Of a stretch of DNA of 64,000 bases, positions 44,096 through 56,760 are shown one piece after another; position 1 is the stretch's first letter; each line of letters begins with the position of its first letter. The position numbers and the translations under genes were made by a program. The stretch lies in contig BSYO01000033.1 of NCBI GenBank assembly GCA_033239525.1, positions 9,663,501-9,727,500 of the forward strand. Reading direction: 5' to 3'. The notes under the pieces were generated by a model that was not told where the DNA came from, did not search any database, and was given only the letters and a program-made list of their open reading frames with translations. The DNA is from Nepenthes gracilis (taxonomy: Eukaryota > Streptophyta > Magnoliopsida > Caryophyllales > Nepenthaceae).

Positions 44096-45916
44096 CATAT
44101 GAGCCTGAAACATTTATAGCAGCCTGGAGTTGTTCCACAGCCTGGGTAGGAAGAGCAATATTACCCAGAGCTGCATCCATTCCAGCTGGGGAGAGCTAGG
44201 CTGAACTTAAGATTGCAGAAGAAGGGCTCAGCAACAACTGATCAATAGCCTCTAAGGAGACCAAGTCCCTGGCTAAGGACAACCATGAGGCTTTAGGAAA
44301 TCTGCAGTCGAGACCTAGGGGCAAATCTGCCATTGCCTGTGCAAGAAGCTCCAAATTTCCAAGAGTAGCAACCATTCCATCAGGGGAAAGTTGGGCTAAA
44401 CTTGATTTTTCAGTAGTGGGGCTTAGCTCTTGCCTATGAACAGCTTCTAAAGAGGCCAAGTCCCTAGTTGTAGACTCCCTGCAGACTGAGGCATCTCCGA
44501 AATCCAGAGAGGGGTGAGAAGTCCCTAGGTCTACCGAGCTCAAAATAGTCTAACCAGGGACAATCTGATCAGAAAGCAACAATTGGTGATCTCTAGCCAA
44601 CTGAGCTCGACCCAAAGTCTCCATGTCATAGGCCTTAGACGGCACAGCTCCTCCATCAAACTGCAACCCATCAAACTGGTTTGACTCTGGCACTCAGGGG
44701 GCAGGATCAGGCATTGAATGCATGGTGCTGCATTGGGAGCTACAATGGCCAAGAAGATGATAGCCACCACACCAGACTAGTTTCCAGCTATATTCAACCT
44801 CCACAAGAGATGGCCACTCCAAAGAAGATTGCCTCCCTGAGTCCAGCCTGATTTTGGAATGCATTACCAGCTCAAAATTCACTTCAACACATACCCTTGC
44901 AAACTTAAACCATTCCATTTTTTCCGTATGAGAGTCTACCTACAAAGGCTTCCCTACAGCACTGGCAATCCAACTTAAGCCAAGAGGAGTCTAGTAATTA
45001 AGAGGGACATTGTGAAGATTGATCTAAATGGGGAAGGACTTGTGTTCCTCCTTACTCACCGGCATGCCAAAGACCCACTGTTTGAGGAAGAGAGGCCTTC
45101 CAGCAAAATCCCAAGGGCCAGCAGACAAACATGAATCCATCATCCCACAGGAAGCAAACCGAAAGAAGTAAAATCCAGCACCATGCTCTGTAACATGACT
45201 AACCCCAAATCTAGCCCATATTTTTTGAGCAATATGATTAATAGCATGAAAATTAAGGGGCTTCCCATAAAAATAGCCAATGAGAGTGTTTCCCCAAACC
45301 AATTCCCCTTATGAAACAACATCAGGGGGAGGGAAAATGAATGTTGTGTCTCCTTCAAAACTTTGTGGAGGGAAGTATTGCATCGGCCCAATTACAACCA
45401 CAGACCCATTCTTAACTAAATTAGCCCAAAAAGACTGGGGAAGGCAACTATTTGGACCAGAGGAAGCAGTTCCAGAACCAGACGAAGGATGGAGAAAATT
45501 ACCTGCCTTCAGCGTCATAGTTCGAAGCCCACCTGCCTCAACGCCAGACAACACAGGGATAGACACTATAGTCACCGACGGATGACCATAGCCCAGTTCC
45601 AGCCACTTCGTGCTTTCAAGGAAAGAAGCACCAGGGATAGGAGACCACATCAGGGCCATTCGCAGCAAAGGGGGGAACGAACCAAAGGGATGGTCCATCG
45701 CATCCGCTGAGCCCACTTCCGAAGAGCTCAAAACGGGAAGAAAGGATGGAGGGAACAAAAGGAAAGGAGCTACCGAGGCCCCCAGGGAGCCGGTCTTACC
45801 GGAGCTGGCGAGAATCGACCAAAAACAACCTTTGTAAAATTTGAAAATAAGAGAGAAGGGAGAGCTTCTCTCTCTCACGTCTTTGACGCTATGTTTGAGC
45901 AAACTGGTCCCACATC

Positions 45917-47103
45917 ATATATTGACACCGAAATGGTAGTACATAAGTCAATTGACTGAATTGAAAAATTAACCGGCAATCAAATAGATTAAAATACATC
46001 TTGTATGGAATATAAATTTCAGCATGCATTTTTTGTATATACAAGGCTTAATGTTTTGTTATATTAAAAAATTTATCTACTATGTTAAACTATATACTTA
46101 AAAGTTTAGTAGAAACTCTATAAAAGTTTAAAGAAGTTCAACTATTGTCTTCCAGAGTAAAAAAAAAAAAAAAAAAAAAACTAAGAAGGATAAATGTAGA
46201 GTTATCCATAAGAATTTTTGAAAGGAAATGTGAAAAATTAGACTAAAAATCTTTCCGAAGGGTAATATTTTCTAGCATGTCTTAAGATATTATAGTAGAA
46301 AATCGAAAAGGGCTTTTGGCCCCTTCTACCAGAATGATAGGTAATATCACTCACCTCGAGGTATAAAAGGAAGTTAGACCTTAGATTATATGGACTATCA
46401 CAATCTACCCACCTCGTGGTACTGTACGAGGTTAGGCCTTAGATTAGAGAGATTAACACAATCCTTTCTTCGATTTGTCTGCTCCTTTAGCTGGTAGAGC
46501 CTACTAGCTCTAGTCCCTTAAGATAAGAAATATTTAAAATGAAAATCAATGTATAGATAAGACAAAAAAATATAAATGCATTGCATTTCATGTATCCAAT
46601 TCCTATTCTTTATGATAACGTAATTTTAGTATAAATATACATATCTTTGTATATTATATACCTTATTGAGTATTTGGCTCACTCCCTTACTATTTAACTA
46701 CCTTCAAATAGTTCACAAAATTTGATACTTGATAAGCAGGAGTAAGGACAAAAGTCTTAGTTTTATTTGTATTTTGTGATGCTTTGGAAAATATGTAAAT
46801 TTCTGGACTTAGTATGAAAATGTATTTGGTAAGGTTGTAAAGTTATATATTATGACATGATATTTTGATAATCTTAGAAGTTACATTCGTAAATTATGGA
46901 AATAAAAATATGCTTCATGTAGTTGAATGAAAATGAATTTTTTGATTTTAGCGGGCATCTTCCTTAGTAAGACTGACATTGTATTCCTGTAGTACCATGT
47001 CGGAGTCATTGTGAGTATGGCAATTAATTGGATCCTATATATGATTAAGTTCTTTTATCATTAAATAATGATAACTATGAAAATAAAGACATGGGACGTC
47101 ACA
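45917..47103 (+). mobile_element. 3' LTR of gypsy element 3, second part
   Basis: Continues 35142-37222 after LINE D; total LTR about 3.27 kb. It contains the conserved hairpin block (ggtaatattttctagcat at 46255) and the lagged block ctggtagagcctactagctc near 46490. It ends ggacgtcaca (47103). A 22-bp A-run lies at 46160-46181. Confidence 0.7.
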
Positions 47104-48008
47104 TAGGTACAACATCAAATTTAGTTATATATTAAGATATCCGATTATATTAGTTTTCGTTAATTTTTTTAATAATTTTTATTGAAATATACAGTGAGAT
47201 AGATCAACTACAATACGTCTAAACCTTTTTTATCGATGAAAGTGAGACAACATATCACATACGTCTCCGTCAGGATTAAGTCTCCCCGTCAAAAGTAGTA
47301 CCAAATGCCAAATATCTCGAATCACATATATCGACCCGTCAGATATCGGACAACCAAGATCTTGTAGTGGGCCTACCCTCGACAACATGCATGTGAACCT
47401 ATATAAGGCCTGGTCATGGCTCCATAACGTACTGATATACAATAAACAAGAGGGGTGTATAAAAATCACATTCGTGTAATAAAATCTCTGAAATATACAC
47501 AAATATCGACGGACACAAAAATGGACCAAAGATTTAGCTTATAGATCCTTACCTCAACCTTATACTCAGTAGATCTGACAAAAGAATACTCTGAGACACT
47601 TGATCGACACTTTTTCTCTCTTCCTTCTTCTCTTCTCTCTTTTCCTAACTTCTGCATGAAATTTGGCCTGAAAACCTAACCGCGCGCCTTTTATAACCTG
47701 GCTTGCACTCAAGCGCCGCTCGAGATCTCCTTAAGTGCGAGCATTCAACTTTTGGCACCTCCCCCACACTCCAACGCGTGTCCAACATGGCCCCCATCGC
47801 TACATACTACGCTCGGGTGAGCCTTGATTGCTCCTCAAGTGTACAGGTTCTGGAAAATCCACCTCCCTCGTGTCTGCAATGTGCCTTGGGTATGAAACAC
47901 CAAACTGAAACCCTTTAAAATATCACAAAATACAATTAATTTGACATGTTTAATAAATCCGAAATATTGGATACCTCCAAATACGTCAAATGGAGATCCG
48001 GATATTAC
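47104..48008 (-). mobile_element. Truncated LTR, minus strand
   Basis: Ends (plus) in gatccggatattaca at 48008, the LTR 5' end on the minus strand (TGTAATATCC...). It includes the CT tract (47610-47645) and the GC-rich island with gcactcaagcgccgctcgag (47707-47726). The left part, with the LTR 3' end, is missing or unrecognisable before about 47180. The minus ORF at 47230-47529 has no known domain. Confidence 0.55.
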
Positions 48009-49730
48009 ATAACTCATGGCCTAGTGCCCAACATGCCTGATTCGGCACTTGAGGGTGCAACTGTATAATTACAACACTCGGATTGATTTCAGTCATTTTT
48101 GCAACTGTTCTCCAGAGAAGAGAGAGAGAGAGCTGAGGAGAAGAGAGAGATGAAAAGAGAGAAAGCTCGAGGGAGTTTAATTCAAGTAAATCAAGGCTAG
48201 AATTTGATAATTTCGAAATTATGGCAAGTATACTTTATACCTCCTTCTATTGTTGCTATTCTTTTTAAATTTTTTGGATTAATTCTTATTCCATTGTTCC
48301 ATTATGGTATATTTTTGAAGTATGAGAGTAAGTATTAAACATGCATGTTAGTTTTCTATGATTTCTAGCAAAATTTCATACGAACTCATGCCTAAATTCA
48401 TGTATCACGCAAACATATTTTGAATTTTATTTTCTTGTTACACGCATGGTCTGAAATTTTTGTTTATTGTCCCTCCATGTCTAATTTCATGGATAACCTT
48501 CTTGTATGTTTAAAAACTTAAATAAAATCTTCTACATGTACTAGAATTCTTGCCAAATGGTTCTGCATGTATGCTAGCTCAGTTATAAAATTCTGTAGCT
48601 TTATTTTCTGAAGTTTATACTAATTTTTTGAAGCTATACTGATTTTTCTGCAGCAAATTATTCTAATTGTTAAATATATGTTCTGAAATTTGATGGGAGA
48701 GTCGGTATGTTTGCTGATTTTTGTACTGAATCATACACAAGCTAATTTCCTGCACTGAATTATCTCCTAGCTGATTTCCTGCACTGCTTTTATATTGAAT
48801 TTTTCTGTATCAAATTACTAAAAATGGTTATGCATATTTAAGGAAATTATTTAAGTTAGTAAAATACAAAATTTTGAAAGAAAACTCTATAATTATATTA
48901 AAAAATAATTAACCCTTTTTTAAAATGGTAAAAATAAAGAATTAAGAAGAAAAGTATAAAGCTTTCCTAAGTTAATAAATAGACCAAGGTTATTATTCAA
49001 CGGATAGTGTATTTTAATATGTCTTAGTATATTATGGTGATATATCGATTTCTAATCCTTTGTAACCGTGGGTTTAAAAAGCAGCGTCTGATATCATCTA
49101 TAGGGTTATATGTAGAGAACCTACATTCGAATCTTGAATAGAAGCGTATGGCCTTTGATTGTGTAGAAGTATCACAACCCGACTTTGATTGTCCACTTCT
49201 TTAGTCTGTAAGGCCCACTAGTCCTAGTTCTTAAGAATAATTAAATATATTTTGATGATTTAAATGGAATAAAATATGATAGGAAATCTGGAAATGCATT
49301 ATGTAAATCATCCTGCGCAAATTCATGTCTTTGTATCCAATCATATTCTATTGTCCTTCTAATATGTTTTAAATATAAAGTATATATATTTATTGATATA
49401 TTATGTGCATTGTTGAGTTTTTATTTCACTCTCTTATTATTTTACTAACCTCTCAGATGAGATGTATAAATTCTTGTCAAATGAGTAAAAGTGAAGATTT
49501 GTGATGTTCCAAGAGTTTTAGTTAGAGCTTTATTATATTAGATGTTATTTATAGATTTCGAATCGTAGTTAGCAACTCTAAATTGTTATATGGCTGTTTT
49601 CGGACAATGTTTATTATGTTGTAACATGTTTTGGGCATCGTTTAAGTGCCTAATATGTTGCAGTATTGATGTTCTGTAAGGATTGAATTTTATAGTCATA
49701 CTAATTATGATAAACTGAATGTTCACCCCA
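48009..49730 (+). mobile_element. LTR fragment, plus strand
   Basis: Has the GA-rich tract (48115-48170), a divergent hairpin block (49005-49046) and late-LTR blocks to about 49725 in the same order as the LTR 49731-52634. The start could not be fixed. No coding content. Confidence 0.5.
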
Positions 49731-52634
49731 TGATACAACTACGGTACAAATTTAATCAAGAAAATCCGTTGACAACCGATTGATTCAGCAAAATTTTCGT
49801 TAAAGGATAGCAGCTGCATAAGCTCGGTTAGGGGCCACTAACACCTAGCAAGTGATTGAATTCACAAGCTCCACGATGGAATTAAGTGAGGCAGCGTACA
49901 CCTAACCACAACTCACAAAACCGGGCAGCAAAATCACACGGGCAGCCGCAAAAATCAGATACAAAGCCACAACACAGGGCAAAAACAGAACACAGTTAAG
50001 GCAGCCCTTTGCCGATAATCAGCAAGAAATTCAGGCAGTGAATCCAGCGACTTCCACGGCCAATAGAACGGCAACACAAGGTAGCACAAGAAGGAGCCGA
50101 TTCAGCAAATGATTCAACAAAAAAAATTGAAGATGACTTAACGCACGGACAATAGCCACATTTCAGCACCAGGAGCAATCCAGCAGCAGCACAAGCCAAT
50201 GTAGATGATTCAGCAACTGCATCCCTTGGCTATTTAAGGATAACGAGAGGGAGAGAAGAAGTATAAACCGAGAAGTAGAGAAAGGTGGAGGACAGGAAGC
50301 AGTTCATAATTCCCACAACAGAAAGTGAGTAAAGATTTTGGATAAATTAAGGCAAGTGCACCTGGCTCTTCGTTCAATTGCTGAAATTCTTTGCTTCCAT
50401 CTTGGAGTATTGTTGGTCCAATACTCTTTTCTTTTGCTATAATATTACTACATCATTTTAGCTTGTACAATTCTAAAATTGGAAAATATGGTTGCTGAAA
50501 TTCTGAGCATGTTATGTTTGATGTTCTGTCTTTGTCTTGCTGAACCATTGATTTTGATTGGTTGGACACATTGCAAGATGTATCACACTACTGATTTCTA
50601 CTGTCTTAAAATTTCTAAGTTACATTACTAAATTCTGGTTGCTGATGCTGCCACCGTTTACCAAAATTTCAATTTCAGTTTTGCTAAATTAAGTGGCTAA
50701 ATTTTGTTGAGATCGGTTTTGATGCCATATTGCTGTGTTCTCATTGCTGAAATCTCAAAGTATTACTGAAATTTAATTATTGAATTGTTTGGATTTCAGC
50801 AATATTTTGCTGGCTGCAGAATGATGCCAATATACTGAAGTTTAGCAATAATTGGTGGGATTTAATTGCTGAAAATTCAGCAAAGCTGCACCTGATTTAT
50901 GGCACTTAACCGGTGCTGCATTGCTGAAATTTCCGCAACGCTTTTTTTTGGAGCATATGCTATTGATTTCTGACACTCCATCTCTCTTGAATCCAGACCA
51001 CAGCATGAAATGTGGTAAGGTTGCTGATGCAGAATTCAAGCATGAAGTATATGCTCCCAGTTTGCAGAAATTCAGCATGCTTTGCTAAATTTATCATATT
51101 GATTGCCCACCAAATTGCTGAATTTAGTTTTGCCAATTTTTGTTTTATTGGACTGGTTAAGGCATTATGTGCTGACATTGATTTTGCACCATGTGTTGAA
51201 CCAGCTGCTGAAAATATAGCAAACTGGCCCCTGAATTGGCAGCCAAATCGGCTGAAGCATCATGTACGATGCTGAATTAGTAAACCGGCCACTGAACCAA
51301 ATCGGCTGAAGCATCATGTGTGATGCTGAATTAGCAAACCAGCCGCTGAATTAGATCAGCTGAAGCATTATGTGTGTGCTGAATTAGTAGACTAGCCACG
51401 GAACCAAACCGGCTAAATGCATCATATGTGATTCTGAATTTTCAGCATGATGAACAGGCTATACTCCATGTTTTGTTTCTGAAATTTCAGCATGTAAAAA
51501 TTACTTTAAATCGGTTGCACGCATCATGAGCTAAGTCTGAATTTTTCAATTAGCCAAATTTCCATTTCATTACTAATTTTTGTATTTCTAATAATTGGAT
51601 ACTAAATTCACCTCCTATATTTATGAAAGTTTAAGTGGAAGCTCTATACAATATTAAAATTATGTATATTTTCTTCTAAAATTGAGAAAATTAAGAAAAA
51701 GTACCAAGAACAAGTATATAATTTTTACAAAGAATTTATTAAAAAGAATTGAGAAATTGAATTAAGGAATTATTTTAAAGGGTAATATTCCTTAACATGC
51801 CTTAGGATATTACAATAAAAATTCGAGGACTGCTCCTTGCCATGGGGAAACTTTTGGCGGTATAAGTTCTATGGCCTCGTATACTGATTATAGGTATACC
51901 GCTTACCTCCGGGTGTTAAATAGGATGGTCTGGCCTTAGATTGTGTGGAAGCATATACAATCCTTTCTTCGACTGTTTCCTTCATTAGTTGGTAAGATCT
52001 ACTAGCCCTAATCCTTAAAGAGAAATAAGATTCAATATGTTTTATTAAGAAAAGAATAAATTAAAGAAAACAGAAGTTCATTTATATTTTATATAATTCA
52101 TATTCCTCTTATTAATATATTTTAAGTATAAATATGCATGTCCTTATTATATGTACCTTATTGAGTATTTGGTTCACTTTCTTACTATTTTACTAACCCT
52201 TCAAATAGGGAGCACGAGTTAATACTTGATGAGAAGGATTGAAGCCAAAAGTTATTTAGGCTCAAGTGATAATATATTATAATGTAATATAGTGGATGTA
52301 TGGTTAATTTTGATATTAGAAAACTATATACTTTATCTTAAGATGAAATGAATACAATTTTGATAATAATCATTTAGTTATACTTCCGTAAATTGTTATG
52401 ATCATTATTTATACTTCCGCAGATTTTCATGCTAATGATTTTAGTATCTAGTAAGCATCTATGAAGTAAAGTCCAATACCATATTCCATTTGTATGTCGG
52501 AGCCACTTATGATATGAAAATCATATGAATTATGTGTATAATTGTATATTTTATATAGGCTTATATGTAATGTGGCTTATCATTATGTGTAAGTTATTCA
52601 GGGATCTTAAGTAGGAGGAAAGTGGTCCGTGACA
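49731..52634 (+). mobile_element. LTR, plus strand, about 2.9 kb
   Basis: Starts tgatacaactacgg and ends gtccgtgaca. It shows the same architecture as the 3' LTR of element 3: leader-like attgttggtccaatactc (50408), the gctgaa-rich middle (50460-51540), the hairpin block ggtaatattccttaacatgc (51781) and the late ggttcac block (52170). No matching TSD was seen at the two ends, so it may be one LTR of a larger broken element. ORFs at 49996-50199 and 50842-51275 fall in repeat-rich LTR sequence and are not supported. Confidence 0.6.
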
Positions 52635-53002
52635 TATTTGGTGTCGTTTAATGTGTCAATGACAGATTGGGCAGCTTTTAGAACCTGTTAAATGATGTAA
52701 TAAGTGAGGATACTGAGTCCAGTAGCAGTGTTTATTATTTATTTTTCTATATTTGTACACTATGATTATGTATTGAGTAGACATTATTCCTTACGTAGGG
52801 TCTGATATCACGTTTGGGTTGGTGTCAAAGTCACATTGGTCATGGCTTATATTTTGGGTCTTGTGTAAAAAAATTGCAATAAATAATTATAATCGGTCAA
52901 GCTATTGATATGAAATTCACATCCGGAATTTAATTAGATGATTAGTTGGAAGGCTAATAATAATTTAATTAAGAATTAAATTTGAGAAAGCGATTTGGGA
53001 CG
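52635..53002. other. Unassigned segment between LTRs
   Basis: AT-rich; no ORF or motif recognised. It ends in ggacg, the left TSD of the following solo LTR, so it was the target site and is continuous with sequence at 55093. Confidence 0.4.
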
Positions 53003-55092
53003 TGTGACAACTGTAAAAATTTTAACCTAAAATCGGTAAGGCTTTGACTGTAAAACGACAGTCAAACTAACACAAACCTATACAATATCCCTATACAACA
53101 TACATATATATCTACAAAAAATAACATAGGATCCAAAATAGCACAACAAATTTGTGGCAGCAATATTATAACTCTAATTATAACGTTGGCTTAAATAAGA
53201 TGCTACTAAGTACCAAAATATCAAACCATAATAACCTGCGGAAGTATATAAATCCATCTGAATACAACGAAAATTAAACTATCTTTATATTATCAAAATA
53301 CAAGTACATCAATACATATCCATCTCAAAAATAATATACAAAAGCACTCTATAAGGTCCAAAACCATAAAATCTAAGTCTATAAGGTCATCTTTTAAGAA
53401 CAGCAGCCTAGCCAACTTCTAATCCTCACTTAGCCTCATCATACATAAGTTCGTATTCATTTGAAGGTAAGAAAATAGTAAGGAGTGAGTCAAATACTCA
53501 ATAAGATACAATATAATTAAGGACAATAAGTAATATACTCAAAATAAAGTAGATGAATGATATAGGAGTATAATATAAATATATAAATACGAAACATGAA
53601 CAAATACATTTCTGAAACAAATTTATCTTTTCCGTTTTACTTTTAATTCCATTAGATTCTAAAACATGTAGAAACTTCTTTGCAGATTAGAGCCAGTAGG
53701 CCTTATCAACTAATAGAGTAGCCAAATGATGAATGGAATGTGTATGTATCTATACATTCTAAGGCATTACCCACAATACCTCAAATTTTAACGTCCCGTG
53801 ATGGACGGTATACCTTTCACCTGATATATAGGGCCAGATAATAAATATGCCACCATAGTATCTCCCATGGCCCAGAAGCATTCCTCAATCTACCACCGTA
53901 ATATCTTAAGGTATGTAAGAGAATATTACCTTCTAAAATATAAATTTTTGGTCCAGGTTCATAATTATTTATTTTTGAGGGTAAGTTCCATCATAATTTT
54001 TATACAAAATTCCCACTTCCTAAAAAATGAATCATCAAATATAACAAATTGTTGAGTTTTCTTCAAATACTTTGCATAACTCACATATTTTTTAAATACA
54101 TATACAAATAATCATTTTCTTATGAGTTCAAGTTTTCAAATATATTTAATTACATACACAAATCAACATAAAGCTTGGAGCATTTAAGAAATTCCTATCA
54201 TAATGAGTCAAACATAATTTTAGAGATTCCAGATAATAAATCCCTTCACAAATGCGTACAACATAATTTTCAGAACACACACAAAATAACATATATAACG
54301 TACATATGAATAAATACCATTGTTCACATCGAACAATATTTTCAAAACACGTAAAATAACATATACAAAATATATGTGAATAAATATTAAATAGTCAAGG
54401 TACCCGTGTCTATGAAGCCAGGGTTTCAAGTTTCTAAGGTTAAATCATGCATAAATCTCAAATAAATTTGATAAATCCAAAGGAAGTGCGGGTTAGGATT
54501 TCATGAAGCAATATACTACACAAATCTTAGAATTCGGATATGAAATCGATATATATGCATACTCAAGACATAAGTTTTATAAAATATAAACTTAGATGGG
54601 TATTGGAACCAGAATACTCGAAGAGAATTGAACAAAAAGTACAAATAGAGAAAGAAAAGTATATGAGTGCACTTGTCTCAACCCGATCTACCATTTCTCT
54701 AACTAATTCTAAGTCAAAATCGGACTCGATAACCTCGATTTCTTCATTCTCTCTCTTCTCCTTGGTATTCTCTCTCTCTCCTCTATTTCTGATCGCCCAA
54801 AAAATGGCGCAAAAGAAAACTGTCACGTGTTTATATTGCAGGTTGGCACTCAGCGCTAGCTTGGCGCGCTTCAGGCGCGCCCGCCCTGAATCCCGTGCCT
54901 GCCGCCGGTGCTAGAGCAACCGACAGGCACAGGCCTACCAGAATAGGCGCCCCCTTGGACACCTGACGGGCGTCCCTCGCCATTTCTCATCTCGTATTCG
55001 AAACCTAATTTTTTCACATAATTTAAACATAATCTTAATTATATTATCTTAATTATTTCTAATTATAACATTATAAAAATCAAAACCTCACA
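53003..55092 (-). mobile_element. Solo LTR, gypsy, minus strand (2090 bp)
   Basis: Plus-strand start tgtgacaactg, end aaaacctcaca. TSD ggacg (52998-53002) and ggaca (55093-55097), four of five matching. The hairpin block (53896-53930) has perfect 7-bp arms gtaatat/atattac; CT tract 54750-54785; GC island 54838-54990 (ggcactcagcgctagc). The ORF at 54540-54914 crosses the CT tract and GC island antisense to the LTR and is unlikely to be real. Confidence 0.7.
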
Positions 55093-56760
55093 GGACATGA
55101 CATAATTTAGATGTTGACCTAAAAACACACATCCTCTAAAGTATTTAGACTATTTAACAAATAGACATCTCTATTTTTCAGACCTAATTTTCCATATATA
55201 TGCAAAGGGTTGTGAACATATGCTACAAGATAAGATAAATGAGAAAGAACTTTTTTGATAGTTTAATAAATAGAATTCAATTGGGCTAATTTAGAATATT
55301 TCTACAGATTTTGACTATACCAATTCTATGAAAATATTAAGATTAAAGAAAATCGAAACACTTCTATGGTCTCAAGTGACTTAGATTTGGTTTTCTACCT
55401 CTCCATATCTTGTAAAGAGCGGAGCTCATACACTTAGAAGGAACATAATTAAATACATAGGCCGCAGTCAACAAAATATCTATCCATTAAGAATTAGATA
55501 AGTTGGCTTGCTCCTTCGAGGACTTTTCCATTTCTAATAGAGTTCTATTCCTTCTCCTAGCAACATTGTTTTATTGTCAAATTTCATTAATAGTAATTGC
55601 CGGATTATATCCTTTTTATTATATAGTATAGTTGTTAAAATCGATATTTACATCTAAAATCTACTCTACAAATTTTAATCTTTCTTTCATTTTGATTCTC
55701 CACTTCATACAAATATAATTTATATTGTTATGCCTGGGATTTATCAGAGATCAAATAAATGTGGCCAAAACTTGTGAAATCAAATATAAATATAATGAAG
55801 TAAGGAGTTCTATTTCTAGCCCTTATAACAATCGAAACACAAAAGTAAAAATGAATTACTTGTAATGAAAATTTAATGTCAATAACTTTTCTGAATGGCT
55901 TTCTAGTTATTTTTATACTAGTCAATGCTCACATGTGGACAAGTTGACGCCAATAAATAAGCTTAATAACCCCTCTCATGTTAGTTTATTCATTCTATCT
56001 TCCCCAATACGGCCTGATCTAGCATACCACATAGTCTCATCAGCATTCACATTATAGAAAGAATAATGTGCAAGAAACAACAATCAATATAGTCATACTT
56101 ATTATGTTTAACATTTAGAATGATAAATCCATTAGAAATATGTCTAGGACCATAATGAACAATACCATGAAATAATCAACATTAGAACTATGGAAATTGA
56201 AGCAATAACTTAGACATAGAGAACTATAACGTAGCTCAAATTTCATCGAATCCTAGGCACAAATAGGACATCTTGCAGGAGGAAAGTTTGACCACCACAT
56301 AATTCTACTTTGCATATGATAATCCTTTTCAATTCAACATGGTTGTTGCTTCCTATATATATCCATCTAGTTTAAGCTGGAGTTGATTATAATCAACCAA
56401 TGCCCATCTATATTTAATTACCTGGTTTGCGCCTCCTAATTTTACAATCCAAAAGAATAAGTTCAGTAAAAAATAATAATTCTAAGAACATATATACTGT
56501 TAAAAAGAGCATATTTTAGTGCCATCTTACTCCGTTTGGGACATTCACAAGCAAAGTGACTCATATTTTCATGGTTGTAGCATTTCTTCTTAGTCTAATC
56601 GTTTTTCTTTCCAAAATATTTTACTTTTTTAGGGTGATTGGACTTATTCTTCTTTGATCATTTCTCAGCATCCCTTTCCTTGTTATTTTAATTTAGTTTT
56701 CTCTTTTATTAAAAGGCAGAGGCCTTATGGCTACTAGATTCAACAGTACAAGAAATATCA
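55093..56760 (-). pseudogene. Ty1/copia remnant (gag, pre-integrase, integrase)
   Basis: On the minus strand from right to left: a gag zinc knuckle at about 56550-56605 (CYNHENMSHFACEC, second Cys changed to His), the pre-integrase motif near 55990 (ETMWYARSGRIGEDRMNKL) and the integrase middle at 55400-55580 (RRNRTLLEME, AAYVFNYVPSK, YKIWRGRKPNLSHLR). No RT or LTR was recognised. It belongs to a different copia lineage from 38437-44095, judged by the spacing and motifs. Heavily decayed. Confidence 0.75.

Larger units (their letters stand above)
38157..45698 (-). pseudogene. L1 ORF1 (DUF4283 and zinc knuckle), interrupted by copia
   Basis: The likely start is the ATG at 45696-45698 (MDHPFGSFPP). 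The DUF4283 domain is readable at 45300-44900 (GNTLIGYFYGKPLNF, KIWARFGVSHV, SAGPWDFAGRPLFLKQW, FARVCVEV). A zinc knuckle follows near 44780 (SWKLVWCGGYHLLGHCSSQC, one Cys changed to Tyr). Then comes a Ser/Leu/Asp-rich part (44196-44543), the copia insertion, and a basic C-terminus to the stop at 38157-38159. In-frame stops occur at 45309, about 45021 and 44694. The family acts as LINE RNA-binding protein. About 560 codons in the uninterrupted form. Confidence 0.8.
37223..45900 (-). mobile_element. LINE D: ORF1-only L1, about 3.0 kb without the nested copia
   Basis: Inserted in the LTR of element 3; TSD aaactgatcccacatc (37207-37222) and aaactggtcccacatc (45901-45916), 15 of 16 matching. The 3' end is at the left (ttttttttggtaagtaatta; 3'-UTR motif near 37290-37345) and the 5' end at 45900. 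Subtracting the copia (38437-44100) leaves about 3014 bp: a short 5' UTR, one ORF1 and about 930 bp of 3' sequence. No ORF2 is present. Since the TSD closes directly on a recognisable 5' end, the lack of ORF2 is not due to 5' truncation. Confidence 0.85.

Noticed and set aside
45280..45837. Plus-strand ORFs of 101, 73 and 75 codons
   Set aside because: Shadows of LINE D ORF1, which lies on the minus strand and has recognisable DUF4283 motifs.
49731..52634. Solo LTR
   Set aside because: The ends are clear, but the flanking 5-mers (cccca and tattt) do not match, so a TSD cannot be claimed.
54540..54914. 124-codon plus-strand ORF
   Set aside because: It runs antisense through the CT tract and GC island of a solo LTR and has no homologue in sister LTRs.
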